DNA of 64,000 nucleotides from Brachyspira aalborgi (GTDB lineage Bacteria; Spirochaetota; Brachyspiria; Brachyspirales; Brachyspiraceae): NCBI RefSeq assembly GCF_008016455.1, contig NZ_SAXU01000001.1, positions 1,364,001 to 1,428,000 of the forward strand, read 5' to 3'. Shown piece by piece: positions 36,788 to 45,651 of this stretch (position 1 is its first letter; each line of letters starts with the position of its first letter). The notes under the pieces were generated by a model. It saw only the letters and a program-made list of their open reading frames with translations, ran no database searches and was not told where the DNA came from. The position numbers and the translations under genes were made by a program.

Positions 36788-39223
36788 ATGAAAGATAATT
36801 TAAAAAATGAAATATTGGAACTTGTAAAAAGCGCCGATATTGTAAAGCCAGCGAGATATTTAGGCGGAGAGATAAACGCTATAATAAAGCCGAATGCTGA
36901 TTTTAAATTTATAATGTCTTTTGCAGATTTGTATGAAGTGGCGATAAGCAATTTAGGACTTTCTATACTTTACGAAGTTATTAATTCAATAGAATACGCG
37001 TCCTGCGAGAGAGTTTACGCTGTAGCTTACGATTTTGAAAAATTATTAAAAGAAAAAAATATTCCTCTATATACTTTAGAAACTTTTAGCAAGGTGAAAG
37101 ACGCCGATGTTTTGGGTTTTACTCTTCAATACGAATTAATTTATACGAATATATTGCAAATTTTAGAATTAAGTCAAATTCCAATTTTCAGAGAAGAGAG
37201 AGGAGAAGATTTTCCAATTATAGTGGCTGGAGGTCCGAGCGTTTACAATCCTTTTCCGCTTTCAAATTTTATAGATATTTTTTTAATGGGAGAGTTCGAT
37301 TTTGAAATAAAAAATTTTGTCGATATAATTTATAATCTTAAAAAAAATAAAGCAAAAAAAGACGATATATTAAAAGAATTATCAAAATTAGAATACGCTT
37401 ATATTCCGAAATACCCTAAAAATTCCGTGAAAAGAATTTTTGTTGAAAATATTAACGACATGCCTTATGTCAAAAAACCTTTAGTGCCGATTTTGGAAGG
37501 AATACAAAATAGAATTTCAGTCGAGATAGCGAGAGGTTGCTCCCATAGTTGCAGATTCTGTTTAGCGGGAATCACTTATCGTCCTGTTAGAAATAGAAAA
37601 GTTGAAAAAATAATTGAAATAGCTATGGAATCTTTGGAAGCTACAGGTTTTGGAACTTTGAATTTATTTTCGCTTTCGGCGGACGATTATCCGAATATAT
37701 TTGATTTGATTGATTATCTTCAAACTTTGGGAGAGCATAAGGGATTTTCTTTGTCTTTGCCATCTTTGAGAATAGATTCTTTCGATAAAGAAACCGCTAA
37801 CAGAATCGCTCAATTCAAAAAAACGGGCTTAACTTTTGCGCTTGAAGTTGGAAGTCATGAATTGAGAGAGAGAATTAATAAATCGATGGACGAAGATGCA
37901 ATATTTAATATTCTTTCAGACATTCAAACTATTGGATGGAAAACGGTAAAAATTTATTTTATGATTGGCTTTACCGAAAATCCCGACAAGGAAGCGGATG
38001 AAATTATAGAAACTTTGGAGAAAATGATAAAGGCGTCAAAAAATAAAGTAAAAATAAACGCCGCAATAAATGTTTTTGTTCCAAAGCCTCATACTCCGCT
38101 TGAAAATTTAAATCAACTTACGGACGAAGAAGCGATTATTTGCATAGATAAAGTAAAAAATAGATTTAGAGGAACAAAAGTTTCTGTCAAATATCATCCT
38201 CCAAGAATGGCGGAAATTGAAGGAATAATATCTAGAGGAGACGAAATTGTCGGAGATATAATTTACGAAGCTTATAAAAACGGAGCGAGATTCGATTCTT
38301 GGGTAGAATATTTTAAATACGATATTTGGAAAAAAGTCATCGAAGATAAAGGACTTACGATAAAAGAATTAATTTCAAAAAAGAAAGAAACTCCATGGAA
38401 ATGCGTGGACACTCTTATAAGTCAAAAATTTTTTGATAGAGAATATGAGAGATTTCAAAATGGGAAATTTACCGAATATTGTTTTACGGGAAATTGTCAG
38501 AACTGCGGAATTGATTATAAAACTTACTGCCATAAATATAAAAAAGAAATATTAAATAAAAATTTTGAAGAAATGAAAGAAGAATTGAAAACTTTAAAAA
38601 AGAGAGATATTTTTTCCGTTAATTATAAAATATTTGCGAAATTCAAAAAAGAAGGAATTTCGTCTTTACTCGGAATGCATGATTTATCGCGTATTATGAT
38701 TTCAGCGTTTAAAATAGCGGGAGCGAAAATATCTTTAAGCAAAGGTTTTCATCCGCTTGAAAAAGTTTCGTTTACGCCGCCGACTCCTTTTGCCTGCGAA
38801 AGCGAAGCGGAATTTATGGAAGTTAGTTTAATCGAAAATATTGATATCGATTTGATTAAAAATAAAATAAATAATTTGCTCGCTCATATTGGAATAAATA
38901 TTTTAAAAATAGAGTTTATTCCGATTAATCTAAAAAAAATTAATACTTTGCCAAAAAATATTTTATACGAAATTGAAACTAATAACGATAAAGAGGCTTT
39001 TGATTTGCTTAAAAATAAAGAAGAATTAAAAGAAAGCGAAGAGAGAAGAGGAGATTATTTAATTATAATGTCCTCAAATAAAATATTGATTACTTTGCTT
39101 GACGGAAACGAAAAATTGATTCGAGTTAGAGATATAAAAAATTATCTTCTTAAAAATAATATTGTTATAAAAAAAATAAAAAAATTGGATTTGGTTGAAA
39201 TTAATGAATTTGTTCAGATATAA
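36788..39223 (+). CDS. TIGR03960-type B12-binding/radical SAM protein fused to a DUF2344 domain
   Basis: An 811-residue protein. An N-terminal B12-binding-like region is followed by the radical SAM core with C251, C255 and C258 (RGCSHSCRFC) and GGPSVYNPFPLS before it. Around residues 570-600 cysteine motifs (FTGNCQNCGIDYKTYC) end the first module. The C-terminal ~210 residues (KFKKEGISSLLGMHDLSRIM ... LSKGFHPLEKVSFTPP) match the DUF2344/TIGR03936 domain, often encoded beside rRNA processing or ribosomal genes. The exact reaction is unproven in the family. Here it is coupled to the YedF/DUF3343 cluster. Confidence 0.9.
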   Translation: MKDNLKNEILELVKSADIVKPARYLGGEINAIIKPNADFKFIMSFADLYEVAISNLGLSILYEVINSIEYASCERVYAVAYDFEKLLKEKNIPLYTLETFSKVKDADVLGFTLQYELIYTNILQILELSQIPIFREERGEDFPIIVAGGPSVYNPFPLSNFIDIFLMGEFDFEIKNFVDIIYNLKKNKAKKDDILKELSKLEYAYIPKYPKNSVKRIFVENINDMPYVKKPLVPILEGIQNRISVEIARGCSHSCRFCLAGITYRPVRNRKVEKIIEIAMESLEATGFGTLNLFSLSADDYPNIFDLIDYLQTLGEHKGFSLSLPSLRIDSFDKETANRIAQFKKTGLTFALEVGSHELRERINKSMDEDAIFNILSDIQTIGWKTVKIYFMIGFTENPDKEADEIIETLEKMIKASKNKVKINAAINVFVPKPHTPLENLNQLTDEEAIICIDKVKNRFRGTKVSVKYHPPRMAEIEGIISRGDEIVGDIIYEAYKNGARFDSWVEYFKYDIWKKVIEDKGLTIKELISKKKETPWKCVDTLISQKFFDREYERFQNGKFTEYCFTGNCQNCGIDYKTYCHKYKKEILNKNFEEMKEELKTLKKRDIFSVNYKIFAKFKKEGISSLLGMHDLSRIMISAFKIAGAKISLSKGFHPLEKVSFTPPTPFACESEAEFMEVSLIENIDIDLIKNKINNLLAHIGINILKIEFIPINLKKINTLPKNILYEIETNNDKEAFDLLKNKEELKESEERRGDYLIIMSSNKILITLLDGNEKLIRVRDIKNYLLKNNIVIKKIKKLDLVEINEFVQI

Positions 39224-39573
39224 ATATGTTATGTGAAGAATGTTATTACAGTTGCCAAGACTAAATTCTGCAGAGCGAGGCGGATAAGTGTTGAGATAAC
39301 GCTGGAAATAATAATAAATATAAATAAGCAATAACTATTGGTATTTAAATTATTAATGTTTTGACAAAAAGAAATGGTTTTTCTATTAACTTTTTTGTAA
39401 CTACTTGCTTCACTCTTGCCATAGGCGTCTCTATGGGAATTAGCTTTTAGCCTAGCGTGTTAGCAAAAAAGAACAAAAATCCTCTTTTTTATATTGTTTT
39501 TATTAACAAACGAATTTATAATTAATTTAAATTTCAATATTTAACTTTAATTAATTTTAATGAGGAATTAAAA
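39224..39573. other. Intergenic stretch with atypical, less AT-rich patches
   Basis: The 350 bases hold no ORF I can support. Two patches stand out from the AT-rich background: about 39255-39305 (GCAGAGCGAGGCGGATAAG and flanks) and about 39410-39470, which includes the small inverted repeat CCATAG/CTATGG and TTTTAGCCTAGCGTGTTAGC. They may be remnants of a lost gene or a dispersed repeat. A weak stretch near 39360 contains TTGACA. Confidence 0.4.
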
Positions 39574-40398
39574 ATGAAAAATAAAAACATAATTATTTTT
39601 ATAATAAGTTTATTGACTTTTATATCATGCAAAAATTCTTACGCTGAAATAAAATGGGAAAAAGATTTGGCAACCGCAATTAAAAAAGCTAAAAGTAAAA
39701 ATCTACCGATTATGATAGACATATATACCGATTGGTGCAGTTGGTGTAAAGAATTAGATAAAAATACTTACGCAAACGAAAAAGTAATTGAAACGGCTAA
39801 AAAAATAGTGTCGGTAAAATTGAATCCCGAAACTTCAGAAGAAGGAGAAGAGATTGCAAAAAAATACGGAGTTAAAGGTTATCCTACTATTCTTTTTATT
39901 AACGCTGACGGATTCGTTTTAGAAAATGTCGGAGGATATGTGGAAGGAGAAAAATTTGTTCCTTATATGAAAAATGCGATTGAAAAATTAAGCAAAATTA
40001 ACGCTCTATTATCAAGCAAAGAGCCGAGTTTAGAAAAATTAGATTTATATATGGAATCGGGAAACGAGGAAGAAGCGACTAAATTATTTAATAATTTATT
40101 AAGCAAAAAATCGATTCCTGAAGAATCTATGCCTAAATATTTGCTTGGTTTTGGTTTAATAAAAGCTCAAAAAAAAGATTACGAAAAAGCGAATATATAT
40201 TTCGACAAAATAATAAAAGAATATCCTAAATCGGAAGAAATTTATATATCGCATTATTATAAAGCGGTTATTATGGTGCTTGCGGGAGAAAAAGATAAGC
40301 CTAAAAAATATTTGGAAAAATTGCTTAATGACTCAAAAATTCCAAAAGATATGAAATCGCAATACGAAACTTTATTATCTTATATAAATGAATATTAA
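39574..40398 (+). CDS. Thioredoxin-fold lipoprotein with C-terminal TPR-like helices
   Basis: A 274-residue exported protein. The signal peptide ends in TFISC, making Cys19 a likely lipidated residue. The thioredoxin-like domain (about 25-140) has the redox motif WCSWC (Cys55 and Cys58) and the cis-proline in KGYPTILFI, like DsbD C-terminal or 'thioredoxin family' periplasmic reductases. Residues 150-274 are helical with a TPR-like pattern (GLIKAQKKDYEKANIYFDKI). It probably handles disulfides in exported proteins. Its neighbour begins 3 bases after its stop. Confidence 0.87.
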   Translation: MKNKNIIIFIISLLTFISCKNSYAEIKWEKDLATAIKKAKSKNLPIMIDIYTDWCSWCKELDKNTYANEKVIETAKKIVSVKLNPETSEEGEEIAKKYGVKGYPTILFINADGFVLENVGGYVEGEKFVPYMKNAIEKLSKINALLSSKEPSLEKLDLYMESGNEEEATKLFNNLLSKKSIPEESMPKYLLGFGLIKAQKKDYEKANIYFDKIIKEYPKSEEIYISHYYKAVIMVLAGEKDKPKKYLEKLLNDSKIPKDMKSQYETLLSYINEY

Positions 40399-40401
40399 TA
40401 T

Positions 40402-41022
40402 ATGAACAATATTATAATAACGATAAGCAGACAATACGGAAGCGGCGGCAGATTTATAGGAGAGAGAGTCGCAAAAAAATTAAATATAGGATTTTACGAT
40501 AAAGAATTTATAGATATTGTAGTTGAAAAAACGGGAATAAGCAGAGCGACTATAGAATCAAAAGACGAAAAATTTACAAACGATAATATATTTTTCAACG
40601 CTTTTAATAAGAAACATTTTTTAAGTCCTTTTAATAACGCTATGACTTATTCTACTTTAGACAAAATATTTGATATTCAAAGCGATATAATAAAAGATAT
40701 AGCAAATAAAGGTTCATGCGTGATTATAGGAAGATGCGCAAGTTTTATATTAAAAGATTCGCATAAATGTTTTAATGTTTTTATTCATGCGCCGATTAAA
40801 AAAAGAATAGAGAGAATAACAAATCAATATGGAATAAAAATAGAAAACGCCGAAACTCAATTAAAAAATACCGATTTATATAGATATAATTATTGTAAAT
40901 ATTATACGGGAGAGGAATGGGGAAATATGGTTAATTATAATTTAACTATAGACAGCGGATATTATGACGATGAACAAATTAGCAATATAATGATAAAATC
41001 TATTGAAGAGATTAAAGATTAA
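40402..41022 (+). CDS. Cytidylate kinase-like family protein
   Basis: A 206-residue P-loop kinase of the Cytidylate_kin2 group. The N-terminal ISRQYGSGGRFIGERVAKKL is the nucleotide-binding loop; FYDKEFIDIVVEKTGIS and CVIIGRCASFIL follow, and the lid region contains KKRIERITNQYG. Members differ from true Cmk and their substrate is unknown. It is the second gene of a three-gene unit after the thioredoxin-fold lipoprotein. Confidence 0.87.
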   Translation: MNNIIITISRQYGSGGRFIGERVAKKLNIGFYDKEFIDIVVEKTGISRATIESKDEKFTNDNIFFNAFNKKHFLSPFNNAMTYSTLDKIFDIQSDIIKDIANKGSCVIIGRCASFILKDSHKCFNVFIHAPIKKRIERITNQYGIKIENAETQLKNTDLYRYNYCKYYTGEEWGNMVNYNLTIDSGYYDDEQISNIMIKSIEEIKD

Positions 41023-41043
41023 ATTAATTAACGGACATTTATT

Positions 41044-41553
41044 ATGAAGAAACTTGTAAAAGATTTAAATGATTTTAGAGAAAGCGATTATTTTTCTTAC
41101 GAAAGCAAATGCAGATTATGGAAAAATAGACATATATCTTTAATTATAGATTTCGGAGAGGATGCGAATAAATCAAGAATGTTAAAAAAATATAAAAGCA
41201 AAATTAACAAAATATTAAATTGGATTGATTCTAATAAAAAAACTATATCCGATTTTTTAATTTCGCATCAATGCATAACTTTAGCGGAAGAATGGATTTC
41301 TAAAAATAACGAAGAGATTGAAGAAAATTGTTATAAAAACGATATTGGCGATATAATAAATATTCCAATAACTGACGAAGATTTTTATAACGCTATGTAT
41401 TTAGACAGCGTTTTAATAGATTTTGAAGAAGATGAAAGCAAACCCGACACGACAATGCATATATTATTCGAACCCGATTATTTTAAGAGTCATTCTTTAA
41501 TCGTTTATTTAGACGGAGATGAAAATATAGAATACGGAGATATTGCAGGATAA
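41044..41553 (+). CDS. DUF2262-like hypothetical protein
   Basis: A 169-residue acidic soluble protein with no signal or membrane segment. Helical N-terminal half (KYKSKINKILNWIDSNKKTI), then ITLAEEWIS and a C-terminal beta part ending with FKSHSLIVYLDGDENIEYGDIAG, a layout I associate with DUF2262 proteins. Function is unknown. The gene has an ACGGAC leader and ends 15 bases before the convergent ychF stop. Confidence 0.65.
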   Translation: MKKLVKDLNDFRESDYFSYESKCRLWKNRHISLIIDFGEDANKSRMLKKYKSKINKILNWIDSNKKTISDFLISHQCITLAEEWISKNNEEIEENCYKNDIGDIINIPITDEDFYNAMYLDSVLIDFEEDESKPDTTMHILFEPDYFKSHSLIVYLDGDENIEYGDIAG

Positions 41554-41568
41554 AAATAAAAAATTAAA

Positions 41569-42669
41569 TCAAACATTAAACCTAAAAGTGACAACATCGC
41601 CTTCTTGCATAATATATTGTTTTCCTTCGAGTCTTATCGCTCCAGCCTCTTTTGCTTTAACGAAACTTCCAAGCTCAAGCAATTTGTCGCAATTTATAAC
41701 TTCGGCGCTTATAAAACCTCTTTCAAAATCGCTATGAATAACTCCAGCCGCTTCGGGCGCAAAAGCTCCTTCTCTAACAGTCCAAGCTCTCGTTTCATCC
41801 TCGCCCGATGTTAAGAAAGTGATTAATTTTAAGAGTTTATGTCCAGCTTTCGATAATCTTGAAACTCCCGATTCTTTTACTCCAAAATCTTCTAAATAAC
41901 TTAATCTCTCTTCTTCGTCCAAATCTTGTAAATCCGCTTCTATCTTTGCGCTAAACGGAATTAATTCAATATTTTTTTCTTTAGAATATTTTTGCAATAT
42001 AGCGTAATTAGGATTTTTTTCGGGATTTGAAAGTTCGTTTTCTGAAAGATTCGCTCCAATCATCATACTTTTTGAAGTGAGTAAAAATAAAGGTTTAATA
42101 ATTTCTTTTTCCGTATCGCTTAAATTTAATCCAAATATAGGATTTGAATTATTTAATTCGGGAAGTAATTTATTTAAAAGCTCAAGTTCTTCTTCTATAA
42201 CTTTTGCTTTTCCGCCTTTCAAAGCTTTTTTTTGTCTTTCAATTCTCATATTAATCGTTTCGATATCGGCAAGAATTAATTCGGTTAATATAATATCTAA
42301 ATCTCTTAAAGGATTAACCTCTCCAATATGCGTAATATTTCCGTCTTCAAAAACTCTAACTACTTGCAAAACCGCGTTAACCTCTCTTATATGAGATAAA
42401 AATTTATTTCCAAGTCCTTCGCCTTTTGAAGCTCCTTTTACTAATCCTGCAATATCTACAAAATTAACGGCATTATAAACTTTCTTTTTCGACTTAAAAA
42501 GATTTGCAAGTTTGTCTACTCTTTCATCGTAAATTATTGCCGTAGCTTCGTTTTTATCTATAGTGCAAAACGGATAATTAGCCGCTTCTGCATGAGCGTT
42601 TGTAAGAGCGTTAAAAAGCGTTGATTTTCCAACATTTGGAAGTCCGACAATTCCTATAGATAAAGCCAT
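41569..42669 (-). CDS. ychF: Redox-regulated ATPase YchF (Obg family)
   Basis: A ribosome-associated P-loop ATPase of 366 residues. G1 is GLPNVGKSTLFNAL near residue 9, G3 is DIAGLVKGASKGEGLGN, and the C-terminal TGS-like region has ARAWTVREGAFAPEAAGVIHSDFERGFI. These are family hallmarks and the length is normal. The gene is now preceded by the remnant of a sugar ABC ATPase whose ORF overlaps its start, so a deletion placed it downstream of the thiamine operon. Confidence 0.97.
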   Translation of the reverse strand: MALSIGIVGLPNVGKSTLFNALTNAHAEAANYPFCTIDKNEATAIIYDERVDKLANLFKSKKKVYNAVNFVDIAGLVKGASKGEGLGNKFLSHIREVNAVLQVVRVFEDGNITHIGEVNPLRDLDIILTELILADIETINMRIERQKKALKGGKAKVIEEELELLNKLLPELNNSNPIFGLNLSDTEKEIIKPLFLLTSKSMMIGANLSENELSNPEKNPNYAILQKYSKEKNIELIPFSAKIEADLQDLDEEERLSYLEDFGVKESGVSRLSKAGHKLLKLITFLTSGEDETRAWTVREGAFAPEAAGVIHSDFERGFISAEVINCDKLLELGSFVKAKEAGAIRLEGKQYIMQEGDVVTFRFNV

Positions 42670-43081
42670 ATTTTTTCCTTAAAAGTTTTTTATTTAGAAT
42701 TAATTTTAAATTAAGATTAATTATATAGATAAATAAAATAAAAAACAATAAATTTTTTCTATATTCTCTTGCAAGAAAAAGATTTTCCATTACGGTTAAA
42801 TGAGCGCACATATTTAATTCTTGATGTATTGTAATAATGCCGTTATTTATAGCGTCTGCGGCTTTATTAAAAATAACTCTTTTGCCTTCTAAAAATAATT
42901 CTCCGCTATCGCATTCGTATATTCCTCCTATAATTTTTATAAGAGTAGATTTTCCCGCTCCGTTTTCTCCCAAAATTGCATGAACTTCGCCTTTATTCAT
43001 ATCAAGATTAATATTTTTCAAAACGGGAATTCCGAAAAAAGATTTTGAAATATTTTTAGCTCTAAAAACTATATCAGCCAT
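42611..43081 (-). pseudogene. Truncated sugar ABC transporter ATPase (RbsA/XylG-like)
   Basis: The first ~110 residues are a clear ribose/xylose-type ATPase: FFGIPVLKNINLDMNKGE, Walker A GENGAGKST (39-47), IHQELNMCAHLTVMENLFLARE. The homology stops at about 42751, inside the first nucleotide-binding domain. The rest of the frame is AT-rich noise that runs through the ychF leader into the ychF start. RbsA proteins have about 500 residues with two such domains, so this is a 5' fragment. It keeps a good AAGGAG site and follows the ROK fragment. Confidence 0.85.
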
Positions 43082-43096
43082 TAAATCTCCTTTTAA

Positions 43097-43276
43097 TTAT
43101 AATTTATTCATTGCAACCGCCAAAGTAGAATAATCGCCTATTTCTTCTTTGAAAAACGAAGCCTCTATACTGCAAAAATTAGCGCTGTATTTTAAGGCTT
43201 CCTCTTTAATTACGGATAAAACTATATTTTTAAAAAACGATTCCATTCTTGCATATATTCCGCCTATTATAATTTT
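43097..43276 (-). pseudogene. ROK-family kinase/regulator, 3' remnant
   Basis: A frame without a start encodes KIIIGGIYARMESFFKNIVLS and so on to VAMNKL and TAA at 43097-43099. IIIGG..E.F is the last conserved block of ROK sugar kinases, and ROK genes often neighbour sugar ABC transporters such as the fragment downstream. Its 5' end is fused to a truncated tenA; the two frames overlap by about 10 bases at an AT-rich junction. Confidence 0.6.
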
Positions 43277-43479
43277 ATAGTTTCTAAACTTTTTGCTTTG
43301 GCTATTCCTATTGCAAAAGTTTTGGCGTATTCTTGAAGATAAAGATAATCTTGAATAATATAATAACGGAATTTTTCTTTATCTAAAGTTCCGTCTTCGA
43401 TTCCCATAACGAAAGGATGTTTATTATATTTATCCCATATTTCTTTTGACATTTCAAGCAAATATTTAACCGTTTTCAT
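43267..43479 (-). pseudogene. tenA: Truncated TenA (thiaminase II / aminopyrimidine aminohydrolase)
   Basis: The 70 residues (KEIWDKYNKHPFVMGIEDGTLDKEKF in two conserved blocks, then YIIQDYLYLQEYAKTFAIG) are the N-terminus of TenA, which salvages thiamine breakdown products to hydroxymethylpyrimidine. Intact TenA has about 220 residues; the frame stops after LETIKL, where the sequence switches to the ROK kinase tail. The active-site cysteine and C-terminal glutamate are lost. It lies 27 bases after thiD as the last recognisable thiamine gene of the operon. Confidence 0.88.
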
Positions 43480-43506
43480 TATTTTTTCTCCCTTTTTTAT
43501 AAAAAA

Positions 43507-44304
43507 TTATTTTGAAAATTCCGTATTTAAATTAAAAGAATGATTTATAGGTCCTCTGCCTTTTCCTAAATTTAGCATAGATTCTAAAGCTCCCGAGATA
43601 TAATCTTTAGCTTTTTTTATCGCATTTTCAATATCGTAGCCTTTTGCCAAATTGGAAGCTATGGCGCTTGAAAGAGAGCAACCCGTTCCATGCGTGTTTG
43701 GGGTGTCGATTCGTCTACCGTAAAACCATTTTAATTCTCCGTTTGAATATAATAAATCGTTCGCGTCGTTTAAATTATGTCCGCCTTTAAGCAAAATGGG
43801 ACATCCGTATTTTTCTCCGATTGACTTTGCCGATAGAATCATATCTTCCTTGCATGCGATTTTAATTCCCGAAAGAATTTCCGCTTCTGGAATATTCGGA
43901 GTTATAATAGTCGCCATCGGAATGAGCGATTCTTTAAGAGTAATCACGGCGTCAGATTCTATTAATTTAGAGCCTGAAGTCGCCGCCATAACTGGGTCGA
44001 CGACAATATTTTTAGCCTTATAAAAGTTAAGTCTTTCCGCTATAACCTCGATAAGCTCGGAATTTGAAACCATCCCAATTTTTACGGCATCTGGATAAAT
44101 ATCGGTAAAAATCATATCAATTTGCCTTTTTAGAAAATCGGGGCTAATTTCCAATATGTCTTTCACTCCCGTTGTGTTTTGAGCGGTAAGAGCCGTAATC
44201 GCCGTCATAGCGTAGACTCCGTTCATAGTCATAGTTTTTATGTCCGCTTGAATTCCCGCTCCTCCGCTGCAGTCGCTTCCCGCTATCGATAATGAAGTTT
44301 TCAT
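43507..44304 (-). CDS. thiD: Hydroxymethylpyrimidine/phosphomethylpyrimidine kinase
   Basis: ThiD phosphorylates HMP and HMP-P to HMP-PP for thiamine synthesis. Residues 1-20 (SLSIAGSDCSGGAGIQADIK) are the classic start; VKIGMVSNSELI, DPVMAATSGSKLI, TPNIPEAEILSG and the C-terminal catalytic GTGCSLSSAIASNLAKG follow. 265 residues is normal. It is in the TPP-riboswitch operon after the HAD phosphatase gene. Confidence 0.97.
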   Translation of the reverse strand: MKTSLSIAGSDCSGGAGIQADIKTMTMNGVYAMTAITALTAQNTTGVKDILEISPDFLKRQIDMIFTDIYPDAVKIGMVSNSELIEVIAERLNFYKAKNIVVDPVMAATSGSKLIESDAVITLKESLIPMATIITPNIPEAEILSGIKIACKEDMILSAKSIGEKYGCPILLKGGHNLNDANDLLYSNGELKWFYGRRIDTPNTHGTGCSLSSAIASNLAKGYDIENAIKKAKDYISGALESMLNLGKGRGPINHSFNLNTEFSK

Positions 44305-44353
44305 TTTGTTTCTCCTTAAAATTAATTATTTATTTTTTATTATTTTAAAATTT

Positions 44354-45013
44354 TTAAAATAATAAAGATTCAAAAAATAAATCTGTATTTATAAAATCCG
44401 CTATAAAAAAATCCGCGATATTTTTAATTTCTTTTTGTCTATTTTCGTATTTATCATATACGGCTGCGACTAAAAACGAAGACATTTTAGCCGTTTTGAT
44501 TGGATAATAAGCGTCTTCAAATATAAGAGTTTCCCTTTTTTTAGTCCCAAGAAATTTTAACGATTCCTCAAAAATATTCGGTTTGTCTTTTCCGTATCCG
44601 ACGGAGGAACAAGTAAAAATTTTAGAAAAAAACTTTTCCATTTTATTTCGCTTCAAAGCCGCTTCGATTAAATAATCGTCAGTCGCGGTGGCGATGCACA
44701 TTTTAACTCCTCGTTTTTGTAGAATCTCTAAAAACGATTTTATGTTTAGTTTTGGTTTGGCTTCGTAAAAATAAAAATTTTCTATCGTTTTATTTATTCC
44801 GTTTATAATTTCTTTTTCCGTCAAATCGAGTTTATATTTATTTTTTATATAATTTGCCGACTGACTCAAACTCATTGAAGATATAATTTCGTTAAAGTTT
44901 TCTTCGGCTTCAAATCCTATGGAACGAATATAATCCGAGCCTGCCGTTTGCCAAATGGACATCGAATCGAATAATGTTCCGTCAAAATCAAAAATAGCGC
45001 CTTTTAATTTCAT
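44354..45013 (-). CDS. HAD-superfamily phosphatase, candidate thiamine monophosphate phosphatase
   Basis: A 219-residue HAD hydrolase with the cap of the beta-phosphoglucomutase type. Motif I is FDFDGTLFDS (nucleophile D and acid/base D), motif II is CIATATDD, and motif IV is LIFEDAYYPIKTAK. The start overlaps the thiE stop by 4 bases (ATGA), so it is translationally coupled between thiE and thiD. No thiL (TMP kinase) is in the operon. HAD enzymes that dephosphorylate TMP are known in some bacteria, so TMP or HMP-P dephosphorylation is a reasonable inference from position, not shown by the sequence. Confidence 0.85.
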   Translation of the reverse strand: MKLKGAIFDFDGTLFDSMSIWQTAGSDYIRSIGFEAEENFNEIISSMSLSQSANYIKNKYKLDLTEKEIINGINKTIENFYFYEAKPKLNIKSFLEILQKRGVKMCIATATDDYLIEAALKRNKMEKFFSKIFTCSSVGYGKDKPNIFEESLKFLGTKKRETLIFEDAYYPIKTAKMSSFLVAAVYDKYENRQKEIKNIADFFIADFINTDLFFESLLF

Positions 45014-45651
45014 AATTTAATCATTTGCTCCGATAGTCTGCGAAGTTCTCTGCATTCTTCTTCGATATTTTTAGCTCCGAAAATCGCGCTTACTAAAGCC
45101 ACTCCGTCAGCTCCGCTTCCAGCAAGTTTCATAATATTATTTTTTCCAATTCCGCCAATAGCGACTACGGGAATATTTACCGCATTGCAAATACTTTTAA
45201 GATTTTCAAACGGAATAACATTAGCGTCAAGTTTAGTTGAAGTTGAAAACATAGCGCCTACTCCGAGATAATCCGCCCCGTTTTTTATCGACTCTAAAGC
45301 CTTGTTTATGTTCTGAACTGAAACTCCGATTATCATTTTGTCGCCGACTAATTTGCGAACTTTAGAAACAGCCGTATCTTCCTGCCCGACATGGACTCCG
45401 TCCGCTTCGCATTTTATGGCTATATCGACATTATCGTTTACTAAAAACGGAATGCCATATTTTTTGCATAAACTTTTTATTTTAATCGCTTCTTCTAAAA
45501 ATAATTCTTCGTCAAGATTTTTTTCTCTAAGCTGAACGCATGTAGCTCCGCCTTTCAAAGCCGATTCAACCTGCTCGTATAGATTTTGTTTGCCTATCCA
45601 AGCTCTGTCCGTGACTGCGTAAAGTATAGCGTATTTTTTATCGAATCTCAT
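45010..45651 (-). CDS. thiE: Thiamine-phosphate synthase
   Basis: ThiE joins HMP-PP and thiazole phosphate to thiamine phosphate. I choose the ATG at 45649-45651 (MRFDKKYAILYAVTDRAW), because it has a GGAG site 8 bases upstream and the longer frame from 45702 would add an unusual extension within thiM. Family motifs: ATCVQLREKNLDEELFL, FLVNDNVDIAIKCEADGVHVGQED, GADYLGVGAMFSTSTK and IPVVAIGGIGKNN. The gene overlaps the end of thiM by 14 bases and the start of the HAD gene by 4. Confidence 0.96.
   Translation of the reverse strand: MRFDKKYAILYAVTDRAWIGKQNLYEQVESALKGGATCVQLREKNLDEELFLEEAIKIKSLCKKYGIPFLVNDNVDIAIKCEADGVHVGQEDTAVSKVRKLVGDKMIIGVSVQNINKALESIKNGADYLGVGAMFSTSTKLDANVIPFENLKSICNAVNIPVVAIGGIGKNNIMKLAGSGADGVALVSAIFGAKNIEEECRELRRLSEQMIKL

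Noticed and set aside
39240-39310. tRNA or SRP RNA in the GC-richer gap
   Set aside because: No cloverleaf, no T-loop consensus and no SRP tetraloop core could be found.
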